From Bryum argenteum (taxonomy: Eukaryota; Streptophyta; Bryopsida; Bryales; Bryaceae): 64,000 bases of DNA. A model generated the notes under the pieces. That model had not been told where the DNA came from, searched no databases, and saw nothing but the letters and a program-made list of their open reading frames with translations. The stretch covers positions 24,503,510-24,567,509 of the forward strand of contig CM073321.1 in NCBI GenBank assembly GCA_037043015.1, given 5' to 3'. How positions within the stretch are numbered: the first letter of the stretch is position 1; every line of letters starts with the position of its first letter. A program made the translations under genes and the position numbers. Shown piece by piece: positions 58,934 to 64,000 of this stretch.

Positions 58934-58937
58934 GGGA

Positions 58938-59130
58938 GCTCTCGCGCAGTCGCCCCTGCAGAGTGTCGGTCGCCCGAACCGCTGCGCTGAGGCTGGACCT
59001 CTTCTGCAGCTGCACCACCTGTCGCCCCGAAGGTCTGCTGCAGCTGGACCGCCGATTGCTCTGGAGCGAGTCTTGCAAGAAATAGTAGACCGCCGGTCGC
59101 TCTAATGGTGTTGCCCTGACACCATTGGTC
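58938..59130. repeat. GCGACCG palindrome array upstream of P2 (copy D)
   Basis: Diverged counterpart of 37195-37400. Confidence 0.7.
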
Positions 59131-59335
59131 GCCCTGCCATAGGAGGTTTTATACAATCGTTCTTGGCGGTAGTCGTCACATTTCAGTCCATGTGCCGTGC
59201 TGTTGCGCATTGTCTGGTGTGGACTCAAAGTTGCCACTTGCTTGCACGATTGTTCGGAGAACGTGGACTGCACTATTTTTGGTGTTTTGTATCAAACATC
59301 ACATCATAGCCGCACTTTCGTGTTCGAAGTTAACA

Positions 59336-61803
59336 ATGAGTACAATTGCAGAACCTAAAATAATACTCGACCACCGAAGCAATAGTACAGGAAATCAACA
59401 CAAGAGGAATCACCGTATTGTACAAGATGCCACTCAACGCGCTTTTCCGGAGTTGGAGACCGAAGAGGGTGTTTGGAATCAGAAAAAAGTCAAGAATTAC
59501 ATCGCCTGGTGCCAAATCGCCAAGTTGTTTCCACATTTTCGACATGAGACACACATCAAAGTAAATGGTGCAAATCTGCACTATTGTAAGAATGACAAAT
59601 TTGTACAACGATGTATTGAAGTGTGGAGGTTCCTTAATAAAGGCAAGAATGTCACCAAGAACGAGGTTTCGTATTATATTGCTCAAATGGTGTATGCAGA
59701 GATAATATTGGAAAAAGTGGTGGATTGGAGGTCATGGAATAAAACGCCTCAAATCTTCCTTCCAACCAAGCAAGACATTCTAAGAGCTCCATTGTCAAAA
59801 AACCCACGAGAAGGTCTTACAACAGCAAGGCATTGGAAAGATGGGGATGCCGATGAAGTATATGTTTGGGAAAATCCTAATTTTGATGAAAAAGAGGTTC
59901 AAGAGGGGGAGAATCATACTCCTCTTCTAGAAGGTTCTATTGGTGACGTAGAACACTTTCTTGTGGATGAAACAAGCGTGCGGGATTTGGAGGTGACTAA
60001 TGCACCTGTGAAGTACGCCGAGGACCTACGAACAGAAGGAGAAGCCGATCTCATTGAATACATGGAGGTTCAAGGAATGTTTGGTGCACAAGGTTTGAGT
60101 CAACCTGAAGTTATATTTGGGCCCAGTATAAGCGCCCCTCCTCAAACAAATGTTAGCGTAGAGGGCCAATTAAAGCACACTAAGGTGGATCTCTTAGTAC
60201 GTTTCAAATTCACTTCTGCAGAGGTAACCAACTTCAAGGGCTAGTTTAGGCTACACCCCAATCTATAAGTACTCATCTTATTCGAGGCGATGATGTCAAT
60301 ACTTATGAATATTACGTTATCATTGTATTCCTCTACAAAATTAAAATGGGACACTTACAAATTTGTACTTTTACACCTTTTTCAGAGTACACTCGCGCCT
60401 GCCAAAAAATTACAAAAGTACAAAGTTTGCTTTGAATTAAGGAGGATAGTACAAATTCACACATGAATTATGTAAATAAATGTATAAAGCCATCAAAAGC
60501 ACACTAAGCATGTGAAGAAATCTTTTTTGCTTCTGGTAATTTTTACGGTCAAAGGGCTAGAATTGGATTTGCATAGAATTGACTCAAAAAGGATCCACAC
60601 TTGTTTTTGTATTTTGCACATCCTCTCTGAATGGCGTACAAAAAGGTGGTACACGGCTAATTCTTTGGAAATCATAATGATTTTATCCTTTTTGGATACC
60701 CCACTTTTTTTCCATCAAAGTACAGATTTTACCTGTGCTATCTTCATAATGGCAGCGTTTTGTCATAATAGGGGCTGACATCCATTAGTGGTTACTTCCA
60801 TAGTTAAAAGCTCTTAATAAGGCATGTGCATTCCAACAACTTGCATTGGATTCCATCTATTTCTCTCTGAGTTATTTGATGCTTTCAAAATTTTTTATTC
60901 GAAGTACGATAGAATTTTTTCCTAAATTAGGCGTTGACTTTTGGTACTTTTTTAGTACAAGTGAGCTGGCCGCAAGTGCACCCACTTTAGTATGCTTTCA
61001 CCCTAGAGGAGGGGACTCAAGAACATCCTATGGAAACGACTACAGGGCCAGAAAGAGAAGGAAATGAAGAAGTAGAACTAAAGAAGGAAGTTCAAGTAGT
61101 CATCAATGATTACCGCCTGAAGAAAATCAAAGATAGGTGCATCGAGGAGATCAAGTGGGCTTATGAGGATTATGATTATTTGTTTCATGCTTTGTCATTG
61201 AAAGAGAGAAGGTGTGTTGAACTCTAATATGACATTGAGGAAATCAAGGATGCGAAACTTTAGAGCCAAGAGGTGCCGACGAATGTTTTTCCAGCTTTCA
61301 ATGCATCGGATCAGGTCGATTATGAGTTAGAACTCATAAAGCAGGAAAAACGTTTCAAAGATGTGCGAAGGAGATATTATGAGGTCAGCGAATGGTATGT
61401 GGTCAATGATTGGGGTCTCGAGAAGGAGATTATGGTTGAAGGAGCCAAGGACCAAGGTCATTGTAAAAAGGAGCTAAAGGGATTCATTAGGGCATGCGAT
61501 GTCTTAAGCTCTAAGTTCGAAAGGGTGAAGTCAGCTAGTAGTCAAGCATCAGGAAGATTGAGGGAGAACGAATAAAAGCTAGTATTCAATCCAATAGATT
61601 GCATGGAAATTGTAGAAGAAGGTCAAAGTTCACAAGGCAGTGAAACAACTGAGGAGTTGGTCAAAAAGCTACTTGTGTGCGTAGAAGAGGAGAGGTTCTT
61701 AAAGGCAAGGATCAAAGATCTATGTAATGCAAATAAGACAAACGAAAAATATCGGAGATGGTACCAAAGAGAAAAAAGCGGAAGTACAATGGAAGAAGAT
61801 TAG
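59336..61803 (+). pseudogene. P2, copy D (split by an 839-bp insertion)
   Basis: Start MSTIAEPKII at 59336. The core is kept: RAFPELETEEGVW, YIAWCQIAKLFPHFRHE, NLHYCKNDKFVQRCIEVWRFL, VSYYIAQMVYAEIILEKVVDW. The first half runs into an insertion at 60165. The second half (61010-61803) reads METTTGPEREGNEEVEL and a coiled coil, with stops near 61227 and 61263 and another near 61575. It shows that P2 is one gene joining the core to a coiled coil. Confidence 0.75.
60165..61003. mobile_element. 839-bp nonautonomous DNA insertion in P2 of copy D
   Basis: Absent from copy B. Flanked by TAGAGG at 60159-60164 and 61004-61009. Imperfect inverted ends: the left has AAAGCACACTAAGGTGG, the right (complement) AAAGCATACTAAAGTGG. 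AT-rich, no gene of its own. Confidence 0.7.
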
Positions 61804-62725
61804 AGTAAGCGGGATTAAATTTTAGAAATACACTCGTGTGTTGGTTATATCCATTTACTTTATTTTATTTTTGAATTAAAAGTTGTAAGATATGTTCAAG
61901 GCAGGATGTTATACAGTGTACCTTTTTGATTATATGATATGTTTGTACGAGTAAGATACCTGTTGTCTCGACGGGGAAGCTCTTTATATGGTACTCTCAA
62001 AAAAGTATCACGTGTCTACCATTGCGTTGAACGGTGTTATGTTTATTATTTGTATATATGCCCACGGTTTAAGTTTTATCATCTTTTTATTTTTTTATTT
62101 TTATTTTTAATTTTAAATGCATGATTTTAAAAAATGTAAAAAAAGGTTGGTAGAATGGTAGGTAGGTTGGTAATTTTGTAAGTTGGTGGATTTGTATGTT
62201 GGTAGGTTGGTGGATACTTTGGATGGTGGTATTTAAAAAAAAGTATCTCGTGTACACCAATCCATATTAAATTTATATATGCCCGTCTGTTTTTAAAAAA
62301 AAAAAAAAAAAAATTTTGATTCATTTTAATTTCCTCAATCTATAAAACATAAAAGAAGTTAGGTAGATAGGTTGGTTGGTAAGTTTGTACGATGGTAGAT
62401 TGGTACGTTGGGTAGGAAGGTTTAGTCGGTAGGAAGAATCGCCGTACTGTATTTATGATATATATAAATTTTGAATTCGGAAAAGCTTTTATTAGTCTTA
62501 ATCTACGTTTAAATAATGATAAATAATTTGTAAAAATTTAAAATCGTAACTAAGTTGTTGGAATTACGTACGAATATGGTGGGATTTACTTGCAAGTATT
62601 TAGAGCCAATAAAAATTTGGACAAACCCCCTAAAACATTTAAATGTCATGATTCAATATAATCTTACATGAATTCAAATATAAACAAAAAGATATGTAGG
62701 AAAAGGGGGGGAAGCAGATATTCGC
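61804..62725. other. AT-rich spacer between P2 and P1 (copy D)
   Basis: No gene. Repeats of GGTTGGTAG-type phrases lie at 62140-62430, with an A-run near 62295-62313. Counterpart of 34740-35450 but with more repeat units. Confidence 0.55.
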
Positions 62726-62729
62726 GCCC

Positions 62730-62960
62730 ATCAGGTGGACTGCCGGTCGCCCTCTCACCGACCAACGCCCATCGGCTGGACCCCCGGTCGCCCTCTCAGC
62801 AACGTTCGCCCATCAGATGGACCGCCAGATGCCCTTTCAGCGACGTTCGTCTATCAGCTCGACCGCTGGTCGCCTTGTGACCGACGTTTGCCCATCGGCT
62901 GGACCGCCGGTTGCCCCAGTAGGAGGGGTACAAATACGATCGCGGACACCGGCAGTCGCC
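62730..62960. repeat. GCGACCG palindrome array upstream of P1 (copy D)
   Basis: Units such as GGACCGCCGGTTGCCC and CTCAGCAACGTTCGCCCATC, diverged from those of A and B. Confidence 0.75.
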
Positions 62961-63195
62961 ATTTCTCACCTCCATGTGTCGGGCATTTGCGCATTGGTTG
63001 GTGTCGACCTTTGGTTGAGTGCTCCAATGCGCGGTGATTCGCACACATGTGCCACACGTTTACACAAACGTGCTGCCCGCGAACGCAATAGATTCACGAA
63101 TTAGTTTTTCAAATTGTATGTTATTTCATCAAATAAATAAAACTTTGTTTTGATTTTTTTTTATAGATTCTTAGTTGGTTAGCATTTTGGTAACA

Positions 63196-63873
63196 ATGAC
63201 GCCTAGCCAGGAGCGGAAGATAGAAAAAGACAAGAACCGCAAAAGGAAAGGAAAGAAGCAAAGGAGATTTCACAAGATTCTTGTAGATCCCACGCAACAT
63301 GCTTTTCTTGGGTGGGAGACAGTACAAGGACCGTGGTCCCTTAAGAATGCCAAGTGGTACATTGATTGGTGCCACATCGGTTATTTGTTTCCACACTATT
63401 CTCACGAGTTTCATTGCCGCTCGAATAGTGCAAATTTGCACTATTGCAATCACGATGAATTTGTGCAATGTTGTATTGAAGTGTGGAGGTTCCTCTACGG
63501 CGGGAAGCATGTGCTGAGCAATGAGGTTTTGTACAACATACTACAAATGGTGTACGCGAAGATAATTTTGGAGAAGGAGGTGGATTGGAGGACGTTAAAA
63601 AGAACGCCTTAAACTACAAAGCCAACAGAACCGCAAGCTCTGTGAGCTCCTTTTCCATCGGAGAACCCACGAGAAGGTTCTACAACGCCTAGGGGTTATA
63701 GAAGAGGAATCTCTGATAAGGACATATTTTGGTCGGATTCAGAAGAAGAAAAGAGCGAAAGGCGCAAAGTGGATGAAGGAGAGCCGAACCAAACCATGGA
63801 TGAAGATGAAGCACATTTGAATGAAGGGGGGCCAAGCCAAGTTTAAAATGAAGGGGGCCCAAGCCAAGAATGA
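63196..63873 (+). pseudogene. P1, copy D
   Basis: Start MTPSQERKI at 63196. Core: HAFLGWETV, WYIDWCHIGYLFPHYSHEFH, NLHYCNHDEFVQCCIEVWRFLYG, VDWRT. A CAA-to-TAA type stop near 63610 truncates it to 138 residues; the acidic tail with GGPSQ repeats continues recognisably to 63873, with a further stop near 63844. One core Arg before Cys is replaced by Cys. Confidence 0.7.
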
Positions 63874-64000
63874 TCGGTAGTATGTGCATCACGTTGAAAT
63901 GCAGTTGTTGAACAGTAGTGTACGCAATACCAAACACTAAGTGCAATTGTCATTTTGTAAGTATGCAAAAACATTGAATGTGAATATGAAGTTTTTCTTT
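63874..64000. other. 3' flank of P1 (copy D)
   Basis: Matches the start of 1285-1814 in copy A; element D continues past the window. Confidence 0.5.

Larger units (their letters stand above)
18421..64000 (+). mobile_element. Giant hAT element, copy D (interrupted by F; right end beyond the window)
   Basis: From 18421 to 23585 and from 54960 to 64000 the sequence is the reverse complement of copy B, from about 46218 down to about 33200: K, P4, P3, P2, P1 in order. The transposase end would lie to the right of the window. The left terminal repeat is missing: homology starts abruptly at 18421, about 180 bases short of the expected end, where gene E begins. D is more decayed than A and B and is interrupted by F (23586-54955) and by two small insertions. 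Confidence 0.85.

Overview
The window looks like nuclear DNA of a streptophyte (a charophyte alga or a seed-free land plant is my best guess, held loosely). The reasons are plant-type spliced genes, a chromodomain Ty3/Gypsy retrotransposon, a plant-type hAT transposase with a DUF659-like core, and almost no gene outside mobile DNA. I see no tRNA, rRNA or CRISPR array.

Nearly all of the window is a nest of very large DNA transposons. The key unit is a giant hAT-superfamily element. The complete copy B spans 27014-46396 (19,383 bp). It has a 22-bp perfect terminal inverted repeat beginning CAGGGTTGTCTTATTAGACA and identical 8-bp target duplications CTTGTGCT at 27006-27013 and 46397-46404. From left to right B carries: hAT transposase (-), P1 (-), P2 (-), P3 (+), P4 (-) and a protein kinase-like gene K (+). 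P1 to P4 are four diverged paralogues of a family I do not recognise, with different tails: Gly-Pro-Ser-Gln repeats in P1, coiled coils in P2 and P3, coiled coil plus RING finger in P4. Copy A (1-14182) is the transposase end of a second element in opposite orientation; its far end lies before the window. Copy D (18421 to beyond 64000) is a third, more decayed copy lacking the transposase end within the window.

Every promoter region of this element, and both subterminal regions, holds an array of one short GC-rich palindrome, consensus GGCGACCGSCGGTCGCC with variants. This shared cis-motif on transposase, cargo and ends is the most striking structure here and suggests a self-contained, co-regulated mobile system.

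The nesting is: B sits in F; F (23586-54955, about 12 kb without B) sits in the P4 gene of D. F has 28-bp terminal inverted repeats, a DDE/DUF7869-like transposase gene (51443-54380, decayed) and a spliced FCP1-like pseudophosphatase gene (23944-25641). Copy A sits in a spliced gene E (14183-18420, minus) that resembles a ParB-like domain joined to a degenerate DNA-methyltransferase-like domain. E and F share a second motif, the palindrome TTAGCTCGAGTCGAGCTAA, found almost entirely in introns. A chromovirus LTR retrotransposon (3997-12053) sits in the transposase of A, and a solo LTR of the same family (30139-31434) sits independently in the transposase of B. Smaller DNA insertions interrupt D at 58677-58933 and 60165-61003, with B serving as the empty-site reference.

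Most coding regions are broken; the P1 copies of A and B are the best preserved. Remaining stretches are AT-rich and noncoding as far as I can read them.
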